From Adineta ricciae (lineage: Eukaryota > Rotifera > Eurotatoria > Adinetida > Adinetidae), in assembly GCA_905250025.1 (NCBI GenBank), contig CAJNOJ010000021.1, positions 186,001 through 250,000 on the forward strand: a stretch of DNA of 64,000 nucleotides. The letters are read 5' to 3'. Of the stretch, positions 47,412 to 60,702 are shown piece by piece; within the stretch, counting starts at the first letter, position 1; each line of letters opens with the position of its first letter. The notes under the pieces are model-generated. The model was not told the origin of the DNA. It saw nothing but the letters and a program-made list of their open reading frames with translations, and did no database searches. The position numbers were made by a program, and so were the translations under genes.

Positions 47412-48919
47412 CTGTTACTAATGATCTGAACTTCTTTCATCATTTGTGCAATTGTCAGATAGAAATCGTTGATTCATTTGATGACTTGTATTCATTGTAT
47501 GAACCATTTGCTCATGTTCCGATGGATTTTACATTCAAATAGAAGAAGAACAAACGACCTTTTGTGCTTTTTTTGTACTATGAACATACAGATAAGTTCT
47601 TAACTGAACAATAGGACGCTTATTCTTAGCCATACTTATACAATAATACTTGTTTATGCTTTATAATATATTGATGTCTAGTTAATATTCATTATCTCAC
47701 ATAAAACTTTCAAAAAAAGCTCTAATTATGCATAAATCGATTTTGTAACACATTGCATTAGCAATGAAACGACACAAGTATGTAAAAAAAGAAACAGATG
47801 AATACAATAAACATTGAAAAATGATAAAACAGTAGTTGAACGCAAATATAGAATCGACCATACTAGTAGTATATAAATGTTACGAAGAACATGAGATGTC
47901 AAATAATAATAAGAGAAATATGTTAGAACAGATGAGGTTTTGTTTGGTTTTTAGAAGTTTTCGATCTTTATCAATTTAGGTATTATTGATCGTGACATAA
48001 CATTTGATGAACAAAATCAAGTAGAATCTTATTGATGAGACAATATTAGATCGTCTGTCAAGTCTCGATGCAATTAAAGTAAAAATATTGTCGCAGGTAT
48101 TTTCTGTTCTATGTCAAATACAATATTTTTTCAAATTATATCATAAATTTCTGAATGAATCACAAAAGTTGAGAAAAAAAACGTCGAATAGTATTAACCG
48201 GTTAGCTTGAAGAGTATCATGTATAAATATATGATAATGTTGGTGGTTATATCTGTACAAGAAATCAGCAAGTCAATGGTTTCCCATGTTTTCTCCAGTA
48301 TTATTGGTATATTATACCTGATTTAACACTACGATAATGCGCTCATATGACTAACTCTTGTGTAGTTTTCCAAGCGTTTCGAAACTTTCTGTACATTTTC
48401 TATGGCATTTCATGGAATTTCTTCTGTGAGATGACGTTATATATACGTATGTGTATTTCAACATTTGCGATGTTGTGCGTAAAATTTCATATGAAAAGCT
48501 AAGCGCGTAATCATCTGGACAAACGATTCCTTAGCTATTGAATCGACTACGATTATTTGATGATACACCTCAGTCAAATTAGTATAGTTCGTGTTCAATT
48601 TAATAAAATACAATGGCGTCTTTGCTGTCAACGATAAATTACCTTAGCTAGTAGCATAGATTAGCGTTTATCAAGAAGAAATTTTAAAGAAGTACTACCA
48701 TTACGAATAAATATATTGCTATTACATTTTCAATACAGCTGTACATAGAGTTGACGCATCATGTATTCGATATGTGTATTCGAAAACAAAGTCGCTCTCT
48801 GATTGGGCCAAATTTTAGATAAAGAGTGAACCAATTGTCTTCGTTTAGCGTGTTTGGTTCACTTCAGCGAACCATCAATCAGTTATATTTAAATCTCGTC
48901 ATTCAAACAATAAAACAAG
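47412..48919. other. 1.5-kb intergenic, no VHS exon found
   Basis: Very AT-rich with no coding exon on either strand. I searched it for a VHS domain that could belong to the Hrs gene and found none. A tatatttaaa box at about 48885-48894 precedes the Hrs ATG by roughly 30 bp. Confidence 0.5.
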
Positions 48920-50578
48920 ATGGTGATCACATTGATACCTCCAATCTGGTTTGAAAAAATCCGTTGAAGTATTCAATTACGAATTGATTTTTGACTGTTT
49001 AGGACTGATCGTGACGATTGTTTTCGTTGCCATACATCATTCACAGCATTCACACGAAAACATCATTGTCGTGCTTGTGGTGAAACGTTTTGTGCCTCAT
49101 GTTCGTAATAGTTTCATTTGATTTCCATCGAAAATTTTCCATTCGTTGTAGGTTCATCCAGACAATGTCCTCTATTGGAATATGGAATCTCGGATGAAGT
49201 TCGCGTTTGTATCACTTGTTACGATCGAATTAAAACGTAGGAGAATATTTCTATCAAAACCTTCTGACTGAGTGTTCATTTTAGCACGGGTAGTATCCGT
49301 CCGAAAACATATGTAAATACGACTACTCAGGAGAAAAGTCAAGCTGAACTCGATGAAGAACAAGCTCTTCGAATAGCCATCTCGTTATCTCAGAAAGAAG
49401 CTGACGAAAAAGAACGTCAAAAGAAATTATTAACGCAACAGTACGCAACGTCAACTATTCAATATCCACCGACACCAGCCGGTTCGGCACCGATCGCTGA
49501 TGATCAAGTGCAAAATTATTGGGAAACACAAACTAGACAAGATCTGATTACCATCAAACCATTGAACAAAGTAATTTATCAGATATTTTGCTATACCAAA
49601 ACGTATTTTCAATATATCTCTGTAGGATCCATCGGTGCAATATGTTCGTGATGATGAAATTGATGCTTTCGTGAATACTGTCAATGAACATATTAACAAT
49701 ATTAAATTTCGTATGCTTAGTAATCAACAACGTGGAAGAAATATAGCGAATGATACTGTTGTGCAATCAGTTTTTCTTCTCCTACAAAATATGTATCCGG
49801 AATTCCAACGATTGGTAAAATCGCTCGATGATAAACAAGGTTTGTTCTTTGTTTCATACGTTTACGTCATGCGAAAAGTGATTTCCGTTTGTTCAATTAG
49901 CATATTATGAAAGTTTACAAGATAAATTAAGCCAATTGAAAGATGCACGTGAAGCATTAAATGCTCTACGTGAAGAACATTTGGAGAATAAAAGACGGCA
50001 AGATCTAGAACGTGAACGACAACGGCAAATGCAACTGGCTGCAAAACTTGATGATATGCGTCAAAAGAAGCATGTAAAAATCTCTGTTTTCTCCCTTTCA
50101 CCAAATGTAAGTGAAATCTATCCATAGGCGTACCTGGAATATCAAAGGCAACTCCATCTACAACGCTTGGCGGAACAAGAAGCTGAAATGCAAGCAAGAT
50201 TAGAGCAACAGAGACGCTTTGCTCAACAACGTGAACAACAGAATCAAGTAATTTCAACACTTTTCATATCCAGATTATGTCAAAATGTGTTCTATGATTT
50301 GTCTCTCATAGATGTCTTTTCCATCATTGCCATCTGCTGGTTACTACCCTCCATCTGTTCCACAATTCTCCATGGGACGTACGTATTTGCCTATTGATCT
50401 TAACAAAACGTCCATTACAAGTATTGATTTCATAGAACTGTCGACGAATCTTCCAACAGTGGTACCAACAACAGTTTTATCATCACAACCAACTGTCTAT
50501 TCTCAACAATATCTAGCACAGCATCCAACTACACCAGCATCTATACCAACTGAACAAATATTGATCTCATTCGACTGA
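48920..50578 (+). CDS. HGS: Hrs (ESCRT-0) lacking the VHS domain
   Basis: Eight exons (48920-48948, 49003-49100, 49152-49236, 49285-49570, 49626-49839, 49901-50073, 50128-50247, 50312-50578) give 423 aa. The protein starts only nine residues before a FYVE domain: [35 protein letters not shown] and RVCITCYD, the PI3P-binding RKHHCR set. A UIM follows ([18 protein letters not shown]), then the Hrs helical core ([20 protein letters not shown], then [28 protein letters not shown]). The end LISFD is a clathrin-box-like tail also found in human HGS. It sorts ubiquitinated cargo on endosomes. The N-terminal VHS domain of about 150 residues and much of the Pro/Gln tail of the 777-aa human protein are missing. 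Confidence 0.9.
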
Positions 50579-50724
50579 TCTATCCTATACTGTTAACACT
50601 TCCTTTTCTCTATGGAATTTCGTTCTTACTAAATTTTTTTTTCTTCAAATTTTTAATTTTACACAACCATTTCTTTTACATGTGTATGTTAACTTTACAT
50701 TGAAATTTTCTAGAATATTTTCTC

Positions 50725-52337
50725 ATGGCATCCAGTCGTCCTCCTTTACCTACCTATTCCCATTTAATCACCCCAGCTCGTCGTACGAATACATTCCAAG
50801 GTGGACAACGGCCTTCGAACATAATTAAACCAGCATCATCAACAATGTCGTTAAACGCACCTGAAACACCTTTGAATAAGACACATTTGTATTCTCCTAA
50901 TGTTAATCGACAATCGCCTTCGATATCTAATGATCATCTGCTCAAATATGATATTCGACGACTACGCGCTAGTCTCGAACGTAAAGAAGAGCAAATCAGT
51001 TGGTGGATGGAGAAATCTATTAGTGATAATGAAAAATTCGAAGGTGAGCATATCTTTGTTTAGAGAAAAAAAACATGTTTCGATCGATGCGATTACTTTT
51101 CTAGCGTTAAAATCGAGATTGGAACAGACAAATAATCAGTACGATATGACATTACAATATGTTCGATCAACGCTTGACGGTTTGACTTGCATGAATCGAT
51201 CGATTCATGTTATTTTTATGCAAGAAGATAAAGAAAACAAACAACTCGAGTATGATCAAGAAGAACTGATTGAAGAACACTTCGACGAGCATATTCCATT
51301 TGTTCTTTTATCACGTTTGAATAATGTTTGTTTGAAATTAGCGAAAAATATCGAATTGCTTCTTCGTACACCTTTATCGACGGGTGTATCAACAACCCTG
51401 AAATCCTCGCATCCCGTTCAACGACAGGAATCAAATGCATCATCCATATCGAAACAATCCACCGAAGACATAAATGATACAACAAGCAATGTTTACGATG
51501 ATATTATCGATAAATTAAACAACGAAATTGCTCTATTGAAAACGCGTCTTGCTGAAGAAGAACATCGAACGTACGTACTATTCGACGTGACTAAATTAAC
51601 TGTTATTCAATGTTTCATTTAGAAAAAAACTCGATGATGAACTAGTTCAATGTAAATCTGCTCAGCTCACAGCAAAGATAACATTCGATACTCAGGAAAA
51701 GAAACTTCAAGATCAATTGCTTGTGAAAGATAAACAACTTCTATCGATTGCAACCAACGTTTGTGAACGAGCAACTTTGTGTATCAAAGATAAATGTTTC
51801 TCTTCTAGGAGCATGACGTTCTACGGCAGTTGTTAGATGAAAAACATCTTTCCTTCGAACGTCTCAACGAAGAATACACGTCACTAATGACGAAATATCA
51901 AAGTGAATACAATCGAAATGTGGATTGCATGATCAAGATGGATGCATTACACGAACATATTCGTTTACTGAGTGAAACCTTAGCAGAAAAAGAAATCAAC
52001 GAAGAGAAGCTGACTACGCAACAACAGCAAATGAAAAAGCTCATGACGTTACTCGTGCCTGCAACAGCAACATTGTCAGTGAACAAAAAAACTTATGAGA
52101 AAAAGGTAGGAAAACAAGCGGAAACGAAACAGATTCTTATTGAGATGTTTAGACATTCGGTCGGAAAGTTAAGCGACATCTTCGTGAATCATTTTCTTCG
52201 CTTGTCAATCACAAACCTACGTGAAATAATTCGCCAATTATTTTCTTTGTCTGATATTTCTTACATTGATATGTTTGCATTTCGTTTTGTTTTTCTTTCC
52301 TTGCTTGAAATTTCTCTGTCAGATGAATTCTCAATAA
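50725..52337 (+). CDS. coiled-coil protein, unknown
   Basis: Five exons (50725-51043, 51105-51570, 51623-51758, 51809-52105, 52323-52337) give 410 aa; all junctions keep phase. The N-terminus is Pro/Ser/Thr-rich and basic (MASSRPPLPTYSHLITPARR). Coiled coil covers about residues 75-140 and 225-395 (LLKYDIRRLRASLERKEEQI; IIDKLNNEIALLKTRLAEEE; LRQLLDEKHLSFERLNEEYT). No other domain. Likely centrosomal, cytoskeletal or scaffold, by composition only. The last exon is tiny (MNSQ, stop within caataaaag); without that intron the frame runs to 52384 with poor, T-rich sequence, so I prefer the splice. It follows Hrs by 146 bp with a TTTTCTAG acceptor 13 bp before the ATG. Confidence 0.68.
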
Positions 52338-53103
52338 AAGATAATTTTTACGTAACGTACATCTTTTATGACACTTATCGATGAACAATAAAATATCTGT
52401 CTCCTACGTTGTCTGTCATACATGAATAAGACAGGAAATGAAAGAATAGGGACAGTACATCCTCATCTAATACATTCATAAGATAATAATTTGCATTTCA
52501 TGATTTCAAACAGCCCACATGACGTCGGAAATCACATTAAAGTCTCCTCAGCATGCCGAATACAAAAGTAAAAATAGATCTGCTTGGAGAGAATCAAAGT
52601 TTATAGAAAACATCAGTATGTATCATATGAATTCTGTTCTCTAGTCAAATTATGGCACACGTCCGCAATCTCATGTGATTACTGTCTTCCCTTTATATTT
52701 GTTGATGAGATAAAGAACTTTATTTCCTGCTTACGGATATCGTCATACATTTTAATTTATCCATAAAGGATTATAAACTGCAAAAAATAGATCGAAAGTT
52801 TGTTGGCACTCTTCATGACTCAAAAAAGATTCGTTTGGATGTAGAGAGGTACAGAATAGCATACAACGAACAAAGGTGGTTTGTTTATTGGATTAACAAT
52901 CACAGTGAAACAAAGAGGAGAAGATTGAAATAATATAAACACTGTCAAACGATTTTCGTCAATACACAGAAACGTTAAGAGATAAGGAAAGAAAACATTC
53001 ACCGGGAAGGTGGTACAAACTTTTACGAGAAACATCTCGATTGCTTTTAACAAACTTGAACGTCCAATCTATTTTCTTCGAGAAAATCCATCGCTCATAT
53101 TCG
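52338..53103. other. convergent 3' region, no gene
   Basis: Holds an aataaa at about 52388 for the upstream gene and the 3' flank of the minus-strand Kazal gene. No coding exon seen. Confidence 0.5.
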
Positions 53104-54357
53104 TTAATTCAATGATGCTGATTGTTGTTTCAGTCGAGTATCTCGATATCGTATTACGGGACACGTTTGATAATCGATTATTTTTATATATTGACTCTTG
53201 ATGCATTGATCAACTAATAATGAACAGTAATTTTTGTATAGATTTCCATTACTGCCACAGACAGGAATGTTTTCACTACATTCTCCACTACGAGTAAAAA
53301 ACTGTGGAGGATATTGACAGAGAATACAAGTAGGCTGTAGATGTTTGGAGTAAATACACTTTTCAGATGGCGCGCACAAATTTTGATGACATTCTCGCAC
53401 TATCATAGTGTTAATCAAGTAGAAATTGTGGTTTACAAGCAAATTGTTAGCTTACCGCAAGGACCTTTGTGAGCCAGATCAGGTGTATAGCCTCGTCGAT
53501 CTCGAGATAGACGCATTGCACATATATTCGGATAGGTCACTCCATTTGTTCCACAAACTGGTTCAGGATCCAATGCTGGATTGCAATGCTTTTTTGGATA
53601 ACACATAGGTTCACCGGTGTTTTTTACCAGTAAACAAACAGTATCGTGGGGACATCGAACATTTCGACAATCCTCTATCAAAGGAAAACACAGCAAGCAG
53701 CTTGTATCTATGACACTCTGAATTTAGACGTACTTTGACATTCACCGTCGTATTTCTTATACAATGCTGACCGATGATTTGCGCACGCCCACGCATGCAT
53801 ATGACATTCTGACCTGAACGTTTGGTTATTCGATGCACATACAGGTTGCTGATCAAGTGTATTCGATGATGTGCATGCTGCCTCACTGCAGACGCACGTT
53901 GCTTCTCTATCGATCCATTGGCATTCCCGGCCAATACCACAATCAATATCACATCGTTTCGTCGAGGCTACAAAAAGATAAATATCGAAGTTAGTTTGAA
54001 AACGTTCCCTGTCGAGTCTTCGACTAAATCTTGTATACCATTTGCATCGCGGCAGTTTTCCGAATAGACATAACCATCAAGTTCAGTAAGGATGTCCTCC
54101 GAATAGTACGGTCCGGTGCATTGCTCTTCAGTTACATCGATTTCGCTTACATCATAACATACATCCATCTCACGGTTAAAGAAACAATTACCAGCTAAAT
54201 TAGAAGAACAGAGTTTGATGTCATACTACACTCATCATCTTGACTGGTCATCGTGTTGCTGACCAGTCAGTCTCATCAGCATACCTTGTGTAATAAGAAT
54301 CAATTGAGAAGAGAGAATCAAACATAGTAAGGTGGTCGTATTGATCGTGAACGACAT
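53104..54357 (-). CDS. secreted follistatin/Kazal-repeat protein
   Basis: Five exons (54285-54357, 54039-54194, 53734-53967, 53456-53674, 53104-53399) give 325 aa. A signal peptide (TTLLCLILSSQLILITQG) leads a short Cys-containing segment, then three follistatin-like EGF plus Kazal units. Unit 1: CDIDCGIGRECQWIDREATC with VCASNNQTFRSECHMHAWAC. Unit 2: CRNVRCPHDTVC with VCGTNGVTYPNICAMRLSRD. Unit 3: CHQNLCAPSEKC with VCGSNGNLYKNYCSLLVDQC. The C-x-(S/T)-N-x-x-(T/L)-(Y/F)-x-x-x-C pattern is the Kazal core. Such proteins (agrin, follistatin, SPARC relatives) bind growth factors or inhibit serine proteases. No laminin-G or membrane part, so it is a short secreted form. Each unit is one exon. Confidence 0.88.
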
Positions 54358-54467
54358 GATTACGGTCAATGGTGAACTGGTTCTTAGGTGGAGCTCGAAG
54401 GAATAACCAAACTCTATGACAAAAGCTAGTGTTAAAATACGCGACGAGAAAAAGAGAGTGGAGACCG

Positions 54468-54492
54468 GAAGAAGAGAGAGAGAGAAAGGAAT

Positions 54493-54526
<34 letters not shown>

Positions 54527-54540
54527 CGAGAAAGAAAGAA
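54468..54540. repeat. GA microsatellite
   Basis: About 70 bp of nearly perfect (GA)n with a few changes, followed by GAC/AAC-rich sequence, starting about 110 bp before the Kazal-gene ATG on its upstream side. GA runs of this kind can bind GAGA-type factors; here that is only a possibility. Confidence 0.85.
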
Positions 54541-57499
54541 GACGACAACAACAGAATAAGACTACTGAAATAGAAAGAAGAATAGAACATACGGGAGGCT
54601 TGTAAACGGTGTGTAGAGCAAAAAAAAAATAGTCAAATCTTGGAATAATGGACAACTTTATGAGCAACAGTCACTGACAGAATACGTGATTTTGAATTCG
54701 TCCCATAACAGTTAAAATATCATAATTAGATCGTCGATCTGTTCTTTTTCTTTCCACCTAGTGGATTCTTATGTGAAGACAAAATCACACTGTTATACTT
54801 TATTTTCCGTGTAGGTGATCACATGTTGAGCATACTGGTGTCGACATTCCTAGTCAAATAGCAATCGGCTAATTTCTTCCGATAGAAAATATTTGAAAGA
54901 TGTTATTTTAACGCGAAAAAATAAATTGACGTTTGTACGCACTCGATTGAGATTGACTACAAGTACATATCAAACAACTCTTTGATAGAAAAATCATGTT
55001 CGTGTTTTTTCATCGAGCGTAGGCTCGAAACGTACTTTTCTGTAACGTTGGCGTTGACTAACAAATATCTCAATGACAACAGTCAAACAGCTACAATTGA
55101 CGTCAGATCGATAAAATGTATATGGTTTCGTCATTATGATGACGATGATGATAGAATTCGATCGTCTGAGTGTATGATGAAAAGGGGGGTTGTTTTAGTA
55201 GAACAGTATTTTGTGCAACCCGTTTTCTCAATTAGACAATTAAATATTTCAACTCTTGGCAGCTATCATCATCGTAGAGGGCAACTGCTCGTCACGAAAT
55301 GAAAAGTCTCATTCAATTTCTGATGCCACATATTCTTAAAGAGATTCCTTTTTGATAATTACTACGACAGATGTAAGATTATCGTCAATGACGTCAAAAG
55401 GCGAACTTAGCTTTCAATGATTAGTTTCAAGCTCATTAATTTGCATGGGAAATTTCAAACTAATAAATTTTTTTCTTTATGCTGGTTAGACTTTCAGCCA
55501 TAATCATTATGGCCAGATAAGCTAAGTCGTCTGCTTTCGTGTTGAACAGCGTCGGTGCATATTGTCTCTGACATATCTTTTATACATTACGACAAATAAG
55601 AAAAGAACAATTGAGAATCTTTCCTCACAACAATATTAGTCCATAGTTTACGGTTCAGCAAGTTCAGCTTAGATATAAAATTAATGTTTTTTCTCAAATT
55701 CTTTCCGGTCTAGTAGTTTTCCGCTCACTGGTAGTGAAAAAAACATTGATGTATACTGAGGAACAATTTATGTTCATCCAACTCAAATTCAATTAGCATA
55801 CATTGAAAATAATCTGTATAATAGAATAACAAAGATCAAGACTGACATGTTTATATTGTACAAATATTTTGTTTTCCTCCAACAACAAACTAAATCATTT
55901 ATCAGTTATATTAATATTAACTGACGCATGTATTGGGTTAGACTGATCTCTTGCTTGCATCCAGAATGAGATTATATCATTAATCGTCTACGGAATGACG
56001 TAAACGTAGATATTATCGTACTTGTATGCGTCATTGATATTGAGAAGCAAATATTATTTGCATGTGAATAACAAATACATATGCTAAGCAGTAAACTGAC
56101 TTTTTTTTTTACAAAATAATTCAATGAGTCAATAATTTCATTGAAAGTAAAAACTCATGTTTCATCATCGTGCATTCTTCATGATGACGATATTCTAAAA
56201 TGTCTGACTTTGCAGCTACCCATCTGTGTTAAATATCATCGTTGAAAATATATCAATCTTTTTCCTTCTATTCTGAGACTGTGACTCTATGAGTGGTGTT
56301 AGGAAAGATATATGTGTTAATTTACATAGTATTCATGATCTTTCCAGTCTACTAAGAAAGCAATTACCTTTTGTAGTATGTTTTCGAAGACATCTGCTAT
56401 TGTATAGTGAAGAAAGGAAAAGTCTATGTTGAAAGTCAACAATACAGCATTTTGAGTTGAGAATTAAATATTTTTAAGTCAGTTCTTGAGCTTTTAAACA
56501 CAACTGGATTAAATATTGACATGTCATGTTTTGTTTCAATAAGATTGTTTCTACGCTATTCGGAAATGTCAAAAATCTATTGACATACTGTTCAGACTTT
56601 TGTAGGCGTAATGAGATATGAAGTGTTAGATGGGAACTACGTATAATTATATATATATATATGATTGTTTGAAACTTTTGTCTCGATCGATTATGTATGA
56701 GGAGAATTTATTAGTAATATGTCATTGTGTTACGATCTGTTGAGTTTTTAATTATGTTGATAAGTTGCCTTTCGAAATGATTAATGAAATAACTGGTGGG
56801 CGGAAGTAGTGAAAAGAATGTCTATGTTCGACGAAGAACGTATTTATTTGCCTTGTGAGAATAGTTATATACGTCTTTATGGGATTAGAAGGTCGTGATT
56901 TGAAATTATAATCTTTATGTTGTAAATCCTCACGATTATCATAAAAGATTTTGTTGGATTAATGACTTTGGGGAAAACTGACTTTGATTCATCGTGTGCT
57001 GACAATTAAGATCGTTGTTTGTCGCGTGATGTAATCTTCATGACAGCGTCAGAGTAAAGTTCGCAGTTTCATTTATGACGAATTAAAATGATTATTCGAC
57101 ACGAAAACAAGTTACATGTCATAGTTAATCGCTTCATCGAAGTAAAATCTACATTTCCGCTTGATCGCATTCAATAATTGTTTCAAATCTAATTGCGTAT
57201 TGTGTAGTTAAATACTCATACTTACGGTCACATTTCCGACTCGCAATTTATTGATTAACTGACATTACCAAGAAAGTGTGTTCATATTGTACGCACATTT
57301 AGCGCAGAAATGTTCACTGATGCGTTAGAAATCTAATGAATGACAATTTATCGTTTGGATATGTTAAATTTAGTTACTAGTCTATAATAATACTTCAAAG
57401 AGGTGATTCAACCAAACACATGTGCATCGGAAATGAACTTTTCTTTACGTAGATTTCAACAAGTTTCTTAACAACGAATCTTACTACTATTCATCGGTT
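54541..57499. other. 3-kb gene-poor region
   Basis: No convincing exon on either strand. The 106-codon frame at 54982-55302 has no domain, signal peptide or splice context. A TA run lies at 56648-56661. The stretch separates the divergent-to-convergent Kazal and basic-protein genes and may hold regulatory or unrecognised noncoding RNA sequence, but I see no specific signal. Confidence 0.45.
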
Positions 57500-59255
57500 T
57501 CATTTGATTGAAACTGTGGCAGATTTTGAGTTTTCCTGGAGCGTTTCGATAAATTCTACTGCTTCGAGCAACAAGCCAAGTCTGTTGTCAATGCTAGTTG
57601 AAGCGGTAGGAGTATTTTCTTTGACAATCTCTGGTCGACGTCGCCGATGATAAAACAGAGAAATTGATTCGATATTTTGACTGGAATCAATAGAGATTTT
57701 CAAACACGGTGCAATGATCTCTGGCAAATTTGATTGTTTCTCTGTAAAAACTGGCGATGACTCTGTTGATATAGATTGCATATTTGTATCCAAACATTCT
57801 GGTATTGGTTTTCGTCCTTGTTTTCCTTGCTTTCTCTTTCGCATCATGAATTTCAAAATAGCCAATCGATTACGATTCGTAATACGCCGAAGTTCCCTTT
57901 TTGCCCGAATCTCTTTCATAGATGATTTTCTATGTTTTCGTTTCTCATTTTCCCGTTGCTTATTCAAGGTATGGGCCACTTTCACCCGCTTCTTTCTTCC
58001 TTTTTTGGAAATAACTGATGTAGATATTGAAGAGATCGGATCGAACATGTTCGAAGATCCCAGTACCGTCGATTGACTTTTCGCATGCTCTGTATGGATA
58101 CCCGACGGTAGTTCATGTACGAGAGAAGTTTTCTGTCCTGTGAAGGAATTGATATTTGGACTTGGAGTAGATGGGCACCTTTGAGATGCAAAGTATTGCT
58201 GTAATCGTAAATTTGATTCCGTAATATCCATCTGTGCCGAGGATGATGGTTGTCGAATTGATAGAAGAGAGAAGTCGGAATTACCAATTGTTGGCGATGA
58301 TTTTGTGGACGAGTTTATCGAAGAAGATGGTGTTAGTGGAAAGAAATCTTCTGTTCCTGTCACACCTTTGGATGGGCAATGGCCATCCGACTGAAAAGAT
58401 GGTACCATGACTGTTGAAGGTATAATAGATGGCAAACCATTCGAATACACTGGTTGACTCGGAGCTGGTGGGCATGGGGCAGATTGTTCTGGTGGCTGTT
58501 GCTCAGAAAACACTGAACACACTTTTTTTGAGTACGCTAAATGTAATAATGAATTCGTACGGATTACCAATCTTTGAAATTTAGCTATGCTACTCACTCC
58601 GTTTCGGTTTTGAAACTGTGGGCGTTGGTATTGACGGGAGTGACATGGGACGAGAGTATTGACGGTTAACAGACGGCGAGTTTCGATTCACGTAGAGTAG
58701 TGGTGGGTAGATATGTCTCGTCAAATATGGATCCAGTCCGTGATACTCTGACTGCGCCATTGTCAGTGGCACTGTGTTGGCGTTGTGGATGGGAGAAGAT
58801 TCGTTCGTTGGCAGGAAGTTCTGTAGATTTTGATGAAATGATGAATGATTCGAAGATTTTGAGGGTAAATGTACTGGCTTATGACTCAAAGCAGTTTTGT
58901 TACTTGCGTCACATGTATTATCTAGATACAACCTGAATAACAATTGAGTATCATCGACAGGATGCATTGATAGAAAAGGTGGTAGATATTGGGGTACTCT
59001 TGTCGAAGAGTGATCATGATGAGGTGTTGTTGACGTTTTGCTCGGAGATTCTCTAGCTATCTCTGGATTGACTATCACGGGAGCCATTGTGTTCAACCTG
59101 GTTGTTTTCTTGCGAGACGCTTTTTTCCTCATAGGAGAGCTGTTTGCATCTGTTAACAAAGAATATACTTGTGATTGCATTTGATCTTGCTCTCGTACAT
59201 TCTGCGTTGATAAAACATCAGATTCTACAGGACGATTCGCCTGTAAGTGCAACAT
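57500..59255 (-). CDS. basic, probably nuclear protein; family unknown
   Basis: Exons 58598-59255 and 57500-58536, joined in phase, give 564 aa. The first 340 residues are Ser/Pro/Thr/Gln-rich and disordered. A strongly basic helix-forming region spans about residues 399-470 (SKKGRKKRVKVAHTLNKQRE, KRKHRKSSMKEIRAKRELRR, ILKFMMRKRKQGKQGRK) with bipartite nuclear-localisation character. A C-terminal helix GLLLEAVEFIETLQEN ends the chain. It suggests a chromatin or RNA-associated protein; it is not a standard bHLH or bZIP, because no leucine heptad follows the basic stretch. Start taken at MLHLQANRP because a TTTGTTTCAG acceptor lies directly before it; the upstream ATG is in the intron. Confidence 0.65.
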
Positions 59256-60702
59256 TTTTTCTGAAACAAACACGAGTGTTGATACAAAGGTAATGGAATT
59301 GCATTTGACGAGAAAATCTCATTCATTTGAAAAAAAGCGTTACTTTTCTGCAGCTTTGGGTAACTTTTATCACTGAATAAATAACGCGTGTAGAGTCTTA
59401 TCTATTCGAAATGCGAAGTAAGACACCAAAATTGTTCTCATAGCAATCTTCTATGCTGCCTGAGATTGTATAGTTTCTAGTGTGACAAAAGAAGAGAAAA
59501 AGAACAGGACAAAATCCTTTCGTTCTCGCTGCTTATTTTCATTTTGTAAATATAGCATTTGCAAAATTACACTATATTGAAAGAATATCTCTCATCATGT
59601 ACTTCGACTATTTATTTTTCGTTTTCTGTCAATATTGATTTTAAGTTAAAGAAGAAAACGAACGAAAAATGAATCTTTATGCAAACAGTAGACATTATAC
59701 ACTTCGTCACTCTATTTCACTGGATTGATGAGAAAAAAAAATGAAAATTAAACAAAATATAAGATTGTCTAGAAACAAAAGAAACATTAGCATCGAGTTC
59801 ACATCTTATAGGAGATTGTCTTCATTTCGTCGCATGACAAACTTGAAGATACAACCGTCTTCTATGCCGAAACTTTCAAGAACCTTTTCACGGCAATGAA
59901 ATAACAGATGCGAAAAGTGTGTAAAGAATTTCATCGCTTTGTGTGCGATCAATACTATTCGACAAACGAAAGTTCTGTTCGTAAATATTACTGCTCATCG
60001 AAAATTCCGTACATTGCCGGATAACATCTGTTGTCGCAGGAAACTTCAATATTAAGAAATTCATTATCATATTTAACATATTACTAACAAGAATGCGAGA
60101 CTATTTCCTATCTGAAACGACACATTCTTTACGCATCGGAACATCATGTTGTTTTTTATTCTCTTGATCTATGTTTTTGTGCTTTGCATCATTTACCGTG
60201 CTGTACACAAATAGATAAGACAGATAACGATAACAAAGAGAGGCCCAGTATCGTAGATTCATGATCATTCGCCTTCGTACATATCAGATTTCCAAAATCA
60301 GAATCTGTTCGCTTCGACGAACACTTCATTTTAATTGACTTTGATAAACACAGCAACAGCTCTGTAGTGATCATCAATAAATCTCAGTAGATCAAGAATC
60401 ACCTACTGACTCAAACAATACATACATACATACATGATTCATAAACAAAATGGCATACGTGAAGAAAATACGAAACGTATGAATGGAGGTAACATCATCA
60501 ATACGTTTATAACCCTTCCTATGTGTTTCTTTACAAACATGTGCATATAATACTTGTTTATTATCGATAAGATTACCTCAATATTTCATACATCAACGAA
60601 TCGATTTTTCATACGCGTAGCTCTTCAGGTATTTTATACGTTTGAATTTTTCTTTCTTCTCAGTGAAGTAGAATTTAAAGGTTTCATCTTTAATATTTTA
60701 GA
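59256..60702. other. intergenic, no gene seen
   Basis: AT-rich divergent spacer of about 1.4 kb. A short catacata repeat lies near 60419-60433. A TATTTTAG acceptor ends 1 bp before the next ATG. Confidence 0.45.

Noticed and set aside
54982..55302. 106-codon plus-strand open frame in the gene-poor region
   Set aside because: No splice context, signal peptide, domain or sensible start region; composition fits chance.
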